Assembly: GCA_964512485.1 (NCBI GenBank)
Contig: CAZEHJ010000011.1
Coordinates: 1-62,278, forward strand
DNA: 62,278 nucleotides
From: CAZEHJ01 sp964512485
GTDB lineage: Bacteria; Bacteroidota; Rhodothermia; Rhodothermales; UBA10348
Reading direction: 5' to 3'
Every line of letters starts with the position of its first letter. Within the stretch, counting starts at the first letter, position 1. Shown piece by piece: positions 45,456 through 53,187 of the stretch. The translations under genes were made by a program, and so were the position numbers. The notes under the pieces were generated by a model. It was not told the origin of the DNA. It did no database searches and worked only from the letters and a program-made list of their open reading frames with translations.

Positions 45456-47294
45456 CTATCGAAGGCTCACGAAGGAACCGCTGTCTCTGGCTCTGCTGGT
45501 TTGCGAAATGATCCGATAGAGATACAAACCGGGGGGCAGATTATCTGGACGGAGTTCAATTTGAGCCTCTTCTCCTGCGATCAGGCTGATTTGAAGCCTC
45601 GAAACGAGTTCACCAAGCGCCGAATAGACAGAGACAGAATATTTTCCGCTCGTCGGAGCTCTGAACGTCAGGTTTGCTGTGTGATGAACCGGATTGGGAT
45701 AGATTGCAGATTGAAGGGACGAGGTGAAGGGTAGCTGATCTTCCACGGCCACTGCAACACCACTGCCTTCCTGAACTCGGAATACCTGATTCGCGGTCAC
45801 ATCGAAAAAAGACTCAACATATCCGTTAGGCCACGTAATTCTCAGCTCACGGACGACGTTTGCGCTCCCCAGACCAAAATGAACGGGCTGAATGCTTTGA
45901 CCCAGAAAATCCATTCCATCGTTCATTCTGAAGTAGGTGCCTTCTGCTGTCGTTGCACGAAGCACGGCACCGAGTCCATTTTTGTTTGAAGTAACACCTT
46001 CCAACTCGATTTGCAACCAGTTCCCGGTGATACTCTGGTTCTCGTACAGGTATGTCGCGTCTCCCCAGTTTGCGACCAGCATATCTAGATCACCGTCGCC
46101 GTCACCGTCAAACACAACAAGGCCGCGTGCTTCGGCCGATCCATTCGTGTTGCTGGACTCTGAGATATCTATAAATCCAAACGTGCCGGTTTCAGCGAGT
46201 GTGTTGCTAAAGAATCGATTTGGCGTCACTCCCTCCAGCGCCATCCCATTGACAACATACACGTCGAGATCTCCGTCCTGATCAGCATCGAAAAATTCTG
46301 TGCCCCAGGACCAGTCTGTGCGATCGATTCCCAAACCAGTGGCAGCCTCAACAAAAGGTGGGGCCTGCGTTCCGAGATAAAGCGGATTGGGCGTACCGGG
46401 TCTCATGGAGATGTTGGTGAGAAATATATCAAACAGACCATCATTGTTGACATCGCCGATTGTAGCCCCCATTCCGTTGCCGGAATCACCTACTTGATAC
46501 AGGTCAGTAACGTCTTCAAACGTGTTGTTTCCCAGCCCCTTATACAATTCATTCGGGCCAAAATCATTCACCAGATAAAGGTCTGGTATGAAGTCTCTGT
46601 CGACATCGGCCGGGAGGACCGTCCATGTTCTGCCCCAGGAATCCACACCACTGGCATCCGATATGTTATTAAATGTTCCGTCTCCGTTGTTCTCGTATAG
46701 ACGATTCTGGCCTGTCCACGCGTAAACGTACAGATCCAGGTCGCCGTCCACGTCCAGATCCCACCAGAGAGCACCTGCTGTCTCCAGAGAATCGCCGCTA
46801 GCAAAACTTTCCTGAAGCCCCGCCTGGACTGATACATCCTCAAACGTTCCATCACCTTTATTTTGGAAAAGTACTTCCGGACCAACATTGGTCAGAAACA
46901 GATCTGGGTCCCCATCATCGTCATAGTCGCCCCAAGAGGCTCCAAACTTGTTTCCCATCATTCGCTCGTCCCTTTTTGGGAGGAAGTCAACCCGTACCCC
47001 CGCTTCTACGGCAACGTCGGTGAAAGTACCGTCCCCGTTATTGCGATATAGGCGGTTCCAAGAGGTTGGATCAGACTCTTCATGTGGCAAATAGCCGACG
47101 AAGTAGAGATCCAGGTCTCCATCGAGGTCAAAATCTGCGACCGATATTCCATTGCTGTTGTATGCGTCAATCAGGCCAGCATCCTGTGTTTTCATAACAA
47201 ATTGCTGTGCGTGTGTTTCAGAAACGGTAAGCACTGCTATGATGAGGGTCAGCAGCGCCATGACGGGCTGATATTTGTGGGGGGATGTACGCAT
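45456..47294 (-). CDS. CRTAC1-like FG-GAP/ASPIC surface protein with T9SS sorting domain
   Basis: 612-aa secreted protein. The signal peptide is MRTSPHKYQPVMALLTLIIA through SETHA. About six FG-GAP/VCBS repeats follow (DFDLDGDLDLYFVGYL, DYDDDGDPDLFLTN, DVNNDGLFDIFLTN), with Ca2+-binding DxDxDGxxD loops, as in integrin alpha chains. An ASPIC/UnbV domain is at ~430-510 (GLGAVLRATTAEGTYFR, HFGLGSANVVRELRITWPNG). The end is a type IX sorting domain (AIYPNPVHHTANLTF to YLYRIIS). The role is probably surface recognition. It stands alone, same strand as the pseudogene remnant. Confidence 0.92.
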   Translation of the reverse strand: MRTSPHKYQPVMALLTLIIAVLTVSETHAQQFVMKTQDAGLIDAYNSNGISVADFDLDGDLDLYFVGYLPHEESDPTSWNRLYRNNGDGTFTDVAVEAGVRVDFLPKRDERMMGNKFGASWGDYDDDGDPDLFLTNVGPEVLFQNKGDGTFEDVSVQAGLQESFASGDSLETAGALWWDLDVDGDLDLYVYAWTGQNRLYENNGDGTFNNISDASGVDSWGRTWTVLPADVDRDFIPDLYLVNDFGPNELYKGLGNNTFEDVTDLYQVGDSGNGMGATIGDVNNDGLFDIFLTNISMRPGTPNPLYLGTQAPPFVEAATGLGIDRTDWSWGTEFFDADQDGDLDVYVVNGMALEGVTPNRFFSNTLAETGTFGFIDISESSNTNGSAEARGLVVFDGDGDGDLDMLVANWGDATYLYENQSITGNWLQIELEGVTSNKNGLGAVLRATTAEGTYFRMNDGMDFLGQSIQPVHFGLGSANVVRELRITWPNGYVESFFDVTANQVFRVQEGSGVAVAVEDQLPFTSSLQSAIYPNPVHHTANLTFRAPTSGKYSVSVYSALGELVSRLQISLIAGEEAQIELRPDNLPPGLYLYRIISQTSRARDSGSFVSLR

Positions 47295-47837
47295 CGACTT
47301 AAGGCTCTACTTGCATGGTAAACCTCATAGAACGTAATGGTTAGGCCTCGGAAAATCGAGGCAGAATCAGTTCAACAACATTTCAGGCGCTTAGCTACAA
47401 CCCACTGGCGCCTGTCGCGAATGATTTTTGCCCTTCTGACCGCAAGTTTTGAGTTTCATCTGCTGACTTCCAGAATTCCAAATTGCGGCTACCCTATTGA
47501 CATCAGTCTTCTCGAGGGTGTTAGGCAGACTACGCTAATGCATCCTGCTTATTTCTCAAAAGACCAACCAAAAGAGGAATAAACACCAAATCCGGATAAA
47601 TCCGGTAGGAACCAGCTGAACACATTCCAAACGCATTCCACTCTTCACTCAATGTGGCGACAACGAATATCGCACCCCTCGCCCAGCGTCGTCCATTTCG
47701 CGGCGAAAAATGAATGATGAAGAGACCTGCGACCCCGGAGGTGACGGGCGGATTATTCGGACGCTTCGCGTCCTCATCAGTCGCTCGCTATGCGAGCTCG
47801 TGTCAAACCACTATCGGTTCTCATCCACCCACCAATG
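47295..47837. other. 543-bp intergenic region without a supported gene
   Basis: No convincing ORF is present; an 81-codon frame at 47337 has no protein-like features. The right part holds a 17-bp copy of the tRNA-Cys 3' end (47738-47754) and two perfect hairpins, ggacgc-ttc-gcgtcc (47759-47773) and gctcgc-tat-gcgagc (47783-47797), listed separately. Confidence 0.7.
47738..47754. repeat. 17-bp direct copy of the tRNA-Cys 3' end
   Basis: The sequence gaggtgacgggcggatt occurs here and again at 47880-47896, where it forms the acceptor and T-arm 3' side of tRNA-Cys. Such duplications are typical of attachment-site scars left by tRNA-targeting integrases, but no integrase is nearby. Confidence 0.8.
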
Positions 47838-47878
47838 TAAAAATGCCCCGTAGGTCCTGCGGACCCGGGGCATTTTTA
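47838..47878 (-). terminator. Terminator of the ribosomal-protein/tRNA operon
   Basis: A long hairpin, taaaaatgccccg / cggggcattttta, with an internal ggtcc-tgc-ggacc stem, lies 3 bp beyond the tRNA-Cys 3' end. Flanking A and T runs make it usable in both directions; for the leftward tRNA transcript it is an intrinsic terminator. Confidence 0.9.
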
Positions 47879-47881
47879 TGA

Positions 47882-47951
47882 GGTGACGGGCGGATTCGAA
47901 CCGCCGTACAGGGTTTTGCAGACCCTTGCCTAGCCACTCGGCCACGTCACC
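47882..47951 (-). tRNA. tRNA-Cys (anticodon GCA)
   Basis: A 70-nt cloverleaf: acceptor GGTGACG pairs with CGTCACC, the anticodon loop is TCTGCAAA giving GCA, and the T-arm is GGCGGTTCGAATCCGCC. No CCA is encoded. It is the last gene of the leftward tRNA cluster. Confidence 0.95.
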
Positions 47952-48050
47952 AGTTTCCTCAGTGCGTTTTCTCAACTCATCGTTACAACGAGTAAAACAC
48001 CCTGAAGATCGCACGCCCGGCAGGACTCGAACCTGCAACCTGCGGATTAG

Positions 48051-48697
48051 CTTACCAACTACGGCTTTCGCCGCGGCCACATTCATATGTGGTTTTGTGG
48101 TCTGGACTATAACTTCGCCGTCTCAGGCGCGACACGTTTAGTCTCTACGGAACCTCCCGAAAGTCAGAAGCCCACCTGATGTGTTTTTTCTGACCATTCT
48201 TTGGCGCTCTTACCCGCAACTTGATGGTCTTAGCAATTGCTCTGGAGGCTATGTAATAGCACGAATCCGTATCGGGACAATAGATGCAATACAGATCTAT
48301 CATTCGTTTATCGACTGCTCTTCGCTGGACTCCTTTGCTGTTGGTCCATGTCGAGATTAGCCGTACCTCCACGGTTCCAGATGCGTTAATAGACCTCGCT
48401 TTGACCTGAACGGTGCGGGATCCTTTTGAATCTGTTATCAACAGATCAAACGGCGCATGTTCGGTTTGTGGGCGAGAGACTATGTAGCCTTTTTGCGTCA
48501 GATCAAGTTGCGCCTTCAGAACACCTAAGTCTCCTAATGTTTTGGTTGGATGAATCATTTTTATGTGTTTTATCCAACCTATAGAGACCGAAAGTTTCCA
48601 CGGTATCACCATGAACATGAATGTTCGAAGGCTTCACCGTTACGGTGTCGTCCACTTCGCGGATTCTTGTTTCTCCACGAAGGCTCCTATTCGTTTG
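48051..48697 (-). mobile_element. Group I intron (647 nt) in the anticodon of tRNA-Arg(UCU)
   Basis: The 5' exon ends in U34 and the intron ends in G (omega-G), as group I introns require. P1 forms between exon CUU plus intron C and GGAG just downstream, with the U-G pair at the splice site. P3 pairs CGACAC (48645-48650) with GTGTCG (48130-48135). P7 pairs GACTA (48139-48143) with TAGTC (48105-48109) in the typical AGAGACTA / TATAGTCC context. P8 is CGCC..GGCG (48116-48129). P9-region hairpins lie at 48077-48092 and 48062-48073, the latter with a GAAA loop. A 137-codon endonuclease gene sits between P5 and P7. The subgroup was not determined; the small tRNA setting suggests IC3-like. Confidence 0.92.
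48145..48558 (-). CDS. Intron-encoded PD-(D/E)XK homing-endonuclease-like protein (I-Ssp6803I type)
   Basis: A 137-aa protein beginning MIHPTKTLGDLGVLKAQLDL, followed by KGYIVSRPQTEHAPFDLLI and RTVQVKARS. This matches the plan of the PD-(D/E)XK family found in tRNA group I introns (PDDEXK_5, I-Ssp6803I): Asp38 in PFDLL and the Q-x-K of VQVK (Gln51, Lys53). The Glu usual in helix 1 (GDxxE) seems to be Val13. The frame is open from ATG 48618, but that start lies inside the predicted P5 hairpin, so I prefer 48558. The TAG stop falls at the P7 5' strand. The expected role is cutting intronless tRNA-Arg alleles to promote homing; activity is unproven. Confidence 0.85.
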   Translation of the reverse strand: MIHPTKTLGDLGVLKAQLDLTQKGYIVSRPQTEHAPFDLLITDSKGSRTVQVKARSINASGTVEVRLISTWTNSKGVQRRAVDKRMIDLYCIYCPDTDSCYYIASRAIAKTIKLRVRAPKNGQKKHIRWASDFREVP

Positions 48698-48849
48698 AAG
48701 TCCACTGCTCTATCCAGTTGAGCTACGGGCGCATTTTGAGAATGAACAAACCTGGCTCTGGCGCCGAGGTGGTCTATTCTGAACCAGCTGTTTCATTTTG
48801 CTCGCTTCCGTTGGATAGCTTCGCAAACTGTACGACTGTCCCAGAAAAG

Positions 48850-48881
48850 AATCGGCTCGCTCCCGAGGAAACGAACCGATT
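48850..48881 (-). terminator. Possible terminator or processing hairpin after tRNA-Pro
   Basis: A 10-bp stem (aatcggctcg / cgaaccgatt, one mismatch) lies 7 bp past tRNA-Pro. The minus strand continues TTCTTTTCT, so it could be a weak terminator or a processing hairpin between tRNA-Pro and tRNA-Arg. Confidence 0.45.
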
Positions 48882-48887
48882 TAAATG

Positions 48888-48962
48888 TCGGGGTGGCAGG
48901 ATTCGAACCTGCGACCCTCTGCTCCCAAAGCAGATGCGCTAACCGGGCTGCGCTACACCCCG
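48888..48962 (-). tRNA. tRNA-Pro (anticodon TGG)
   Basis: Cloverleaf with acceptor CGGGGTG / CACCCCG, discriminator A, anticodon loop TTTGGGA giving TGG and T-arm GCAGGTTCGAATCCTGC. It lies 25 bp downstream of the DUF4295 gene, same strand. Confidence 0.95.
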
Positions 48963-48987
48963 AACTGCGGCTGTTGCCGCTGAATGC

Positions 48988-49161
48988 CTAACGAGACTTG
49001 GCTGCTGCCAGTTCGCTCTGGACATCGCTCGCATCCACCATCTTGTGGCGGTAGCTGTACTGTCCGTTTTCTTTTTTCTCAGCGATGACGAGCTTGGCCA
49101 TTTTCTTGGCATCTCGTTTTTGGGCGAGCACCTTGTCGCCGAATGTTTGCTTCTTTGCCAT
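48988..49161 (-). CDS. DUF4295 family protein
   Basis: A 57-aa basic protein starting MAKKQTFGDKVLAQK and containing MAKLVIAEKKENGQYSYRHK. DUF4295 proteins of similar size and composition follow rpmG in Bacteroidota, exactly as here, and are suspected to be ribosome-associated. The function is not established. It is read leftward, 52 bp after rpmG. Confidence 0.85.
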   Translation of the reverse strand: MAKKQTFGDKVLAQKRDAKKMAKLVIAEKKENGQYSYRHKMVDASDVQSELAAAKSR

Positions 49162-49213
49162 TTCAGATCACTGTCAACGGGTGGCGCCGGTCATCATCTG
49201 GCCGGCGTCGAGA

Positions 49214-49384
49214 CTACTTGGTCTCTTTATGAATCGTGTGCTTACGAAGGACGGGATTGTACTTCTTCAGTTCGAGGCGGTCGGGTGAGTTGCGACGATT
49301 TTTCATCGTAGCATACCGCGACGTGCCTGGAGCTTCGGTGCAATCCAGAATCACTTTCGTACGAACGTCTTTTCCTTTGGCCAT
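49214..49384 (-). CDS. rpmG: 50S ribosomal protein L33
   Basis: A 56-aa large-subunit protein: MAKGKDVRTKVILDCTEA, then SRYATMKNRRNSPDRLELKK and YNPVLRKHTIHKETK, the canonical L33 pattern. It has only one of the four zinc-binding cysteines, so it is the Cys-minus form. Located between rpmB and DUF4295. Confidence 0.96.
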   Translation of the reverse strand: MAKGKDVRTKVILDCTEAPGTSRYATMKNRRNSPDRLELKKYNPVLRKHTIHKETK

Positions 49385-49401
49385 GTTATTCTACCTGTCG
49401 G

Positions 49402-49638
49402 TCAAACGTTAATGCCGTTCGCGCGTGCATCTTTCAGCACGGCGGAAATTCCTTTCTTGTTGATCGTCTTGATGGTTTTCGCCGAAACCTTCAGCGTAAC
49501 CCAACGATCTTCTTCCGGGATGTAAAAGCGCTTCTTCTGGATGTTAATCTCGAAGCGTCGCTTAGCCTTGTTGTGTGCGTGAGAAACATGGTTTCCCGCG
49601 ACAGGGCCTTTGCCCGTAAGGTCGTCTCTTCTCGCCAT
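49402..49638 (-). CDS. rpmB: 50S ribosomal protein L28
   Basis: A 78-aa large-subunit protein. Start ATG 49638 (MARRDDLTGKGPVAGNHVSH) is set by the family N-terminus; the open frame to 49782 is not coding. Core blocks NKAKRRFEINIQKKRFYIPE and LKVSAKTIKTINKKGI are L28-like. It is first in the leftward operon rpmB-rpmG-DUF4295-tRNAs. Confidence 0.96.
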   Translation of the reverse strand: MARRDDLTGKGPVAGNHVSHAHNKAKRRFEINIQKKRFYIPEEDRWVTLKVSAKTIKTINKKGISAVLKDARANGINV

Positions 49639-49732
49639 CAGTCTTTGTGTCTGGCGTGATAAAAAATTGCGCTTTCCGCTGGTGGGGCGAACGGCACAAA
49701 CTGTGCTGCACCGGTATTCCAGTACAGAACCG

Positions 49733-49764
49733 CAAATATACTGCGCCGATGGCACGCTGCGCAA
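49733..49764 (-). promoter_or_regulatory. Candidate Bacteroidetes-type promoter of rpmB operon
   Basis: On the minus strand, TTG (49762-49764), 21 bp, then TATATTTG (49733-49740), matching the TTG / TAnnTTTG layout of Bacteroidota sigma-ABfr promoters. It is ~95 bp upstream of the rpmB ATG. Confidence 0.6.
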
Positions 49765-49860
49765 GCCAGAGAGGGGCTCCAACAGGTCGGATTTCTGCCG
49801 AATTTGTGTGAAGTTATCCGTTTTCAGCCCCGAATCTCTCGAATCTCAGCACAATTCCAA

Positions 49861-51126
49861 CTATCCGTCCATATTGACCGCACTCGCGGGTTCAATTGCT
49901 GCCGCCCTCGTAGCTGGATACCAGGCCGCTGCAACACACAGAATCAGCGCCATTATTCCGATAAGTAGAACATCGACGAAACTGATGGAAACCGGGTAGG
50001 CGTCGATCAAAAATGATTCAGCCCCGGGCAGGGTCACAAGCCCGAAGGTCTTTTGTACGAGCGCAAGCCCGAGACCCAGAACCACGCCGACCCCGCTGCC
50101 GACAAGCCCTATCAGTAGTCCTTCCGACAGAAAAATCCTTCGCACGTCTTTTCTCTTGACACCCATCGCTCGCAGGGCGCCAACATCGCGACGCTTTTCG
50201 ATAACGATCATGGTCAATGACCCGATTATGTTGAAGGCAGCAACCACGACGATTAAAAGCAACACGAGTGAGGCTCCGAATTTCTCAAGTCGCATGACGT
50301 CGTAAAGCGATTTCTGCAGGTCGTACCAGGTCAAGGATTCGTATCGGCTGGTGTCCAGATTCTCATTGAGCCATGATCTCACATTGTCGGCCTGCTCGAG
50401 GTCGCCAAGCCGAAGCTCCACCCCGGAGACCCTGCCACCCATATTGAAGAGGCGTTGCGCTTCGGTCAGAGAAACAAAAACATGACTCTCGTCAAAAACT
50501 GATTCCAACTGAAAAAGCCCGCGCACCTCAAACTGACGCATGGGGGAACTGCTGAGTACCCGTGTGTACATCCTCTCAATGGCCGGTGCGGAAAGCAGGG
50601 CCACCTTGCTGGCATCCGCTCCACCGCCAGCAGGCGTCAGAAGCATCCGTTCTCCCAGGCGCTGTCCCAGGACGATGCCCGGGCGCCCACCCACACGGCT
50701 TACATCAAATGTCCCAAACGTCGTTCCGGCCACGACTCCATCATCTCCTGAAAGAGCGTTTTCTTCCACTCCCCGCACTATGACAACTTTGTTGACATCT
50801 GAGGATCCTTCGTGAAGCAGCATCGCCTTCCCTTCTACATACGCCGTCGCCGACACCACGTCGTCATGCGTAAGGGCGACTTCTATCAGCGAATCGGCGG
50901 ACGCAAAGCCTCGTTCTTCAACAGATACAATTCGAACGTGGGGGTCGTACGAGACGAGCATATCCCGTACGAATTCGAAAAAACCATTCAGCACAGACAG
51001 GACCACAATGAGGGCGGCCACACCCAACGCGACACCCACAACGGAAATTCCTGTGATCCTCGAGATGAGGGACACCGACCTTGGGCTCGACAAATATCGC
51101 CGCGCTATAAGCAGTCTATAGTCCAA
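49861..51126 (-). CDS. LolC/LolE-type lipoprotein-releasing ABC permease
   Basis: 421-aa inner-membrane permease of the LolC/E-FtsX family, which with LolD extracts lipoproteins from the inner membrane. N-terminal helix (ISVVGVALGVAALIVVLSVLNGF) with the family sequence RRYL then SSPRSVSLISRITGISVVGV. The periplasmic domain is at ~50-270, followed by three helices (~275-305, 325-350, 380-405), with EKRRDVGALRAMGVKRKDVRRIF as the cytoplasmic coupling loop. It starts at TTG 51126. No ATPase gene is adjacent. Upstream is divergent to the beta-barrel gene. Confidence 0.93.
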   Translation of the reverse strand: MDYRLLIARRYLSSPRSVSLISRITGISVVGVALGVAALIVVLSVLNGFFEFVRDMLVSYDPHVRIVSVEERGFASADSLIEVALTHDDVVSATAYVEGKAMLLHEGSSDVNKVVIVRGVEENALSGDDGVVAGTTFGTFDVSRVGGRPGIVLGQRLGERMLLTPAGGGADASKVALLSAPAIERMYTRVLSSSPMRQFEVRGLFQLESVFDESHVFVSLTEAQRLFNMGGRVSGVELRLGDLEQADNVRSWLNENLDTSRYESLTWYDLQKSLYDVMRLEKFGASLVLLLIVVVAAFNIIGSLTMIVIEKRRDVGALRAMGVKRKDVRRIFLSEGLLIGLVGSGVGVVLGLGLALVQKTFGLVTLPGAESFLIDAYPVSISFVDVLLIGIMALILCVAAAWYPATRAAAIEPASAVNMDG

Positions 51127-51285
51127 TCAGTCTTCCTTATTCCTTTGCTCAATTCATGGTTGAGGGCCTTCAACGTCACGATCTCACATCTGGTCCATGC
51201 GTCTCTTTTGACAGGTGCATCGCACATTCCGGAGGAGTTGAGCGAACAATCCCGTCTCCAACCTGTTTTCGGATGCTCATATTCG

Positions 51286-51978
51286 TTGCGCGATTTGCAC
51301 AATCCAAAGAACATCATCGTCCTGCTGCTGCTTTTCCTTTTTGGTGGGCAGGCACTTGGCCAGACGCCCGACTCGCTGAATGGCCGCACCAAATACGGCA
51401 TGCAGGTGCTGCTGACAAACAGCGGATTCGGACTGGGAGGGTACATGTCCCGAGATATATCGGACCGGCACGCCCTGACTGCAGAATTGAGTATTTCAGC
51501 CGCCAAGGATGAGCGCGAGGTTGCCTTCTTCGACCGCTTTGGACAGCGCGACGTGCCAAACAAGGCCAATTACCTTCTGGAAATACCCTTTTTAATCGGT
51601 GGAGAAAAACGGCTTTTTGAGGACAAAATTGAGGACAACTTCAGGCCGTTCATTTCTGCTTCTGTCGGCCCGCTGCTTGGTTGGGTTTATCCCTATTTCG
51701 ATGACGACAACAACAACGGCGTGCTTGACGAGGGCGAATCAACACACGATGTCCTCAGTGGAGTCACGAACGGCCACATTCAGCCTGGCTTCGCCTCTTC
51801 GCTCGCGATCGGGGCCCGATTCGGGGAGCCCGGGGCCTCGGGTTATGGAGTGCGGATCGGGTACCGTTTCTCCTATTATCTGGATGAAATAGCACTTCTG
51901 GAGCAGTCGATCAGGGCTCCATCGCGAAGACTGGGAACGCCACTCGTCGTCGTGTACTTCGGTCGGTTCGGAAATTGA
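51286..51978 (+). CDS. Predicted outer-membrane beta-barrel protein
   Basis: About 230 aa. Signal peptide KNIIVLLLLFLFGGQALGQ, then alternating beta-strand sequence (YGMQVLLTNSGFGLGGYMSRD to YRFSYYLDEIALLEQS) ending in aromatic YFGRFGN, typical of an 8-10-strand barrel. A DDDNNNGVLDEGES loop resembles a Ca2+-binding site. I start at TTG 51286 (TTG 51295 is also possible). The open frame from 50812 overlaps the Lol permease gene on the other strand and is not coding. Function is unknown. Confidence 0.75.
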   Translation: MRDLHNPKNIIVLLLLFLFGGQALGQTPDSLNGRTKYGMQVLLTNSGFGLGGYMSRDISDRHALTAELSISAAKDEREVAFFDRFGQRDVPNKANYLLEIPFLIGGEKRLFEDKIEDNFRPFISASVGPLLGWVYPYFDDDNNNGVLDEGESTHDVLSGVTNGHIQPGFASSLAIGARFGEPGASGYGVRIGYRFSYYLDEIALLEQSIRAPSRRLGTPLVVVYFGRFGN

Positions 51979-52002
51979 ACCGGTCGCTCGCAAGTTCTTG
52001 GT

Positions 52003-53097
52003 CTAAACGTTGAACCTGAACAGGATTACATCGCCATCGACGACAGTGTATTCTTTTCCTTCCGAGCGCATGACACCCGCGTCCCTTGCGCCGGACTCGC
52101 CACCCTGGTCGACGTAGTCTTGAAACTTGATTGTCTCGGCCCTGATAAATCCTCGTTCAAAGTCTGTGTGGATCTGACCGGCAGCCCCTGGCGCTTTCGT
52201 GCCTCTTCGGATGGTCCAGGCCCTTGTCTCTTTTGGCCCCGCTGTGAAAAACGTTATCAGGCCAAGAAGATCATATGCCGCCTGAATCAGGCGATCCAGC
52301 CCTGACGCCTCCAGGCCCATTTCCTCCAGAAAAAGGCCCTTTTCATCATCTTCAAGTTCTGCAATCTGTGCTTCCAACTCGGCAGACACCAATACCACGC
52401 CCGCACCTTCTTCCGCCGCTATCTCACGAACTTTTTCGACGTACTCGTTCCCTGTCAAAATTTCGTCTTCTCCAACATTGGCGGCGTAGACGACCGGCTT
52501 GGAGCTCAGAAGGAAGAGCGAGTCCAGCCATTCCCGTTCGATGACGCTCGTCTCTAGGCGTCTTACTGGATTGCCATCAGACAGGAAGGTCAGCAGGTGT
52601 TCGTAGAACGACAGCTCGTCCTTCACCTTTTTGTCGCCGCCTTTTGCTGCTTTCTGAGTCCGGTCAATTCTTTTCTCTACAGCATCCAGGTCTTTGAGGA
52701 GCAACTCCGTCTCGATGACCTCGATGTCGCTGCCCGGATCGACGGTGCCCGATACGTGCACAACATTTTCGTCGTCGAAACAACGCACAACATGAACAAT
52801 CGCGTCTACTTCGCGAATGTGTCCAAGAAACTGATTGCCGAGCCCCTCTCCTTTTGACGCGCCCGCAACCAGTCCCGCGATATCGACGAATTCAATTGTC
52901 GTCGGAACGACTTTGACCGATTGGTTTATGGTCCCCAGATTAGTCAGGCGTTCGTCGGGCACAGAAACCATCCCCACGTTCGGCTCAATCGTGCAGAACG
53001 GATAGTTTGCTGACTCGGCGCCAGCCTGGCTGAGCGCGTTGAAGAGGGTCGACTTCCCGACATTGGGAAGTCCCACTATGCCACATCGTAAGGCCAT
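52003..53097 (-). CDS. ychF: Redox-regulated ATPase YchF (Obg family)
   Basis: 364-aa P-loop protein of the Obg/YchF group, which binds ATP and associates with ribosomes. Start ATG 53097 (MALRCGIVGLPNVGKSTLFN) is the family N-terminus; the open frame to 53325 is rejected. G3-like DIAGLVAGASKGEGLGNQFL follows. NVGED replaces the usual GTPase NKxD-type context, and a C-terminal TGS domain ends with TDFERGFIRAETIKFQDYV. The protein is cytoplasmic. Confidence 0.96.
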   Translation of the reverse strand: MALRCGIVGLPNVGKSTLFNALSQAGAESANYPFCTIEPNVGMVSVPDERLTNLGTINQSVKVVPTTIEFVDIAGLVAGASKGEGLGNQFLGHIREVDAIVHVVRCFDDENVVHVSGTVDPGSDIEVIETELLLKDLDAVEKRIDRTQKAAKGGDKKVKDELSFYEHLLTFLSDGNPVRRLETSVIEREWLDSLFLLSSKPVVYAANVGEDEILTGNEYVEKVREIAAEEGAGVVLVSAELEAQIAELEDDEKGLFLEEMGLEASGLDRLIQAAYDLLGLITFFTAGPKETRAWTIRRGTKAPGAAGQIHTDFERGFIRAETIKFQDYVDQGGESGARDAGVMRSEGKEYTVVDGDVILFRFNV

Positions 53098-53187
53098 GGG
53101 TTTCGGGCTATATTTATTCCGGCTCTGGGTACCGGCATTGGCGTCGGCAACCCGCAAAATCCGCTCGATAAACTCCGGTGTCCATTT

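Larger units (their letters stand above)
48012..48732 (-). tRNA. tRNA-Arg (anticodon UCU), interrupted by a group I intron
   Basis: Exon 1 (48698-48732) is acceptor GCGCCCG, TA, D-arm GCTC..GAGC, anticodon stem GTGGA and loop CTT. Exon 2 (48012-48050) is CTAA, stem TCCGC, variable AGGTT, T-arm GCAGGTTCGAGTCCTGC and acceptor CGGGCGT with discriminator G. Joined, they make a normal 74-nt tRNA whose loop CTTCTAA reads UCU. GTGGA pairs with TCCGC with one G-U, and the acceptor pairs with one G-U at its end. A stand-alone tRNA search may miss it or report only fragments. Confidence 0.93.

Noticed and set aside
47337..47582. 81-codon ORF in the spacer before the tRNA cluster
   Set aside because: No start context, motif or plausible composition.
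48012..48075. tRNA-like 3' half with odd 5' sequence, first thought to be a tmRNA end or tRNA pseudogene
   Set aside because: The matching 5' half with complementary acceptor and anticodon stems lies at 48698-48732, with group I intron helices between.
50812..51285. N-terminal extension of the beta-barrel ORF
   Set aside because: Mirrors the Lol permease coding strand; a signal peptide begins only after 51286.
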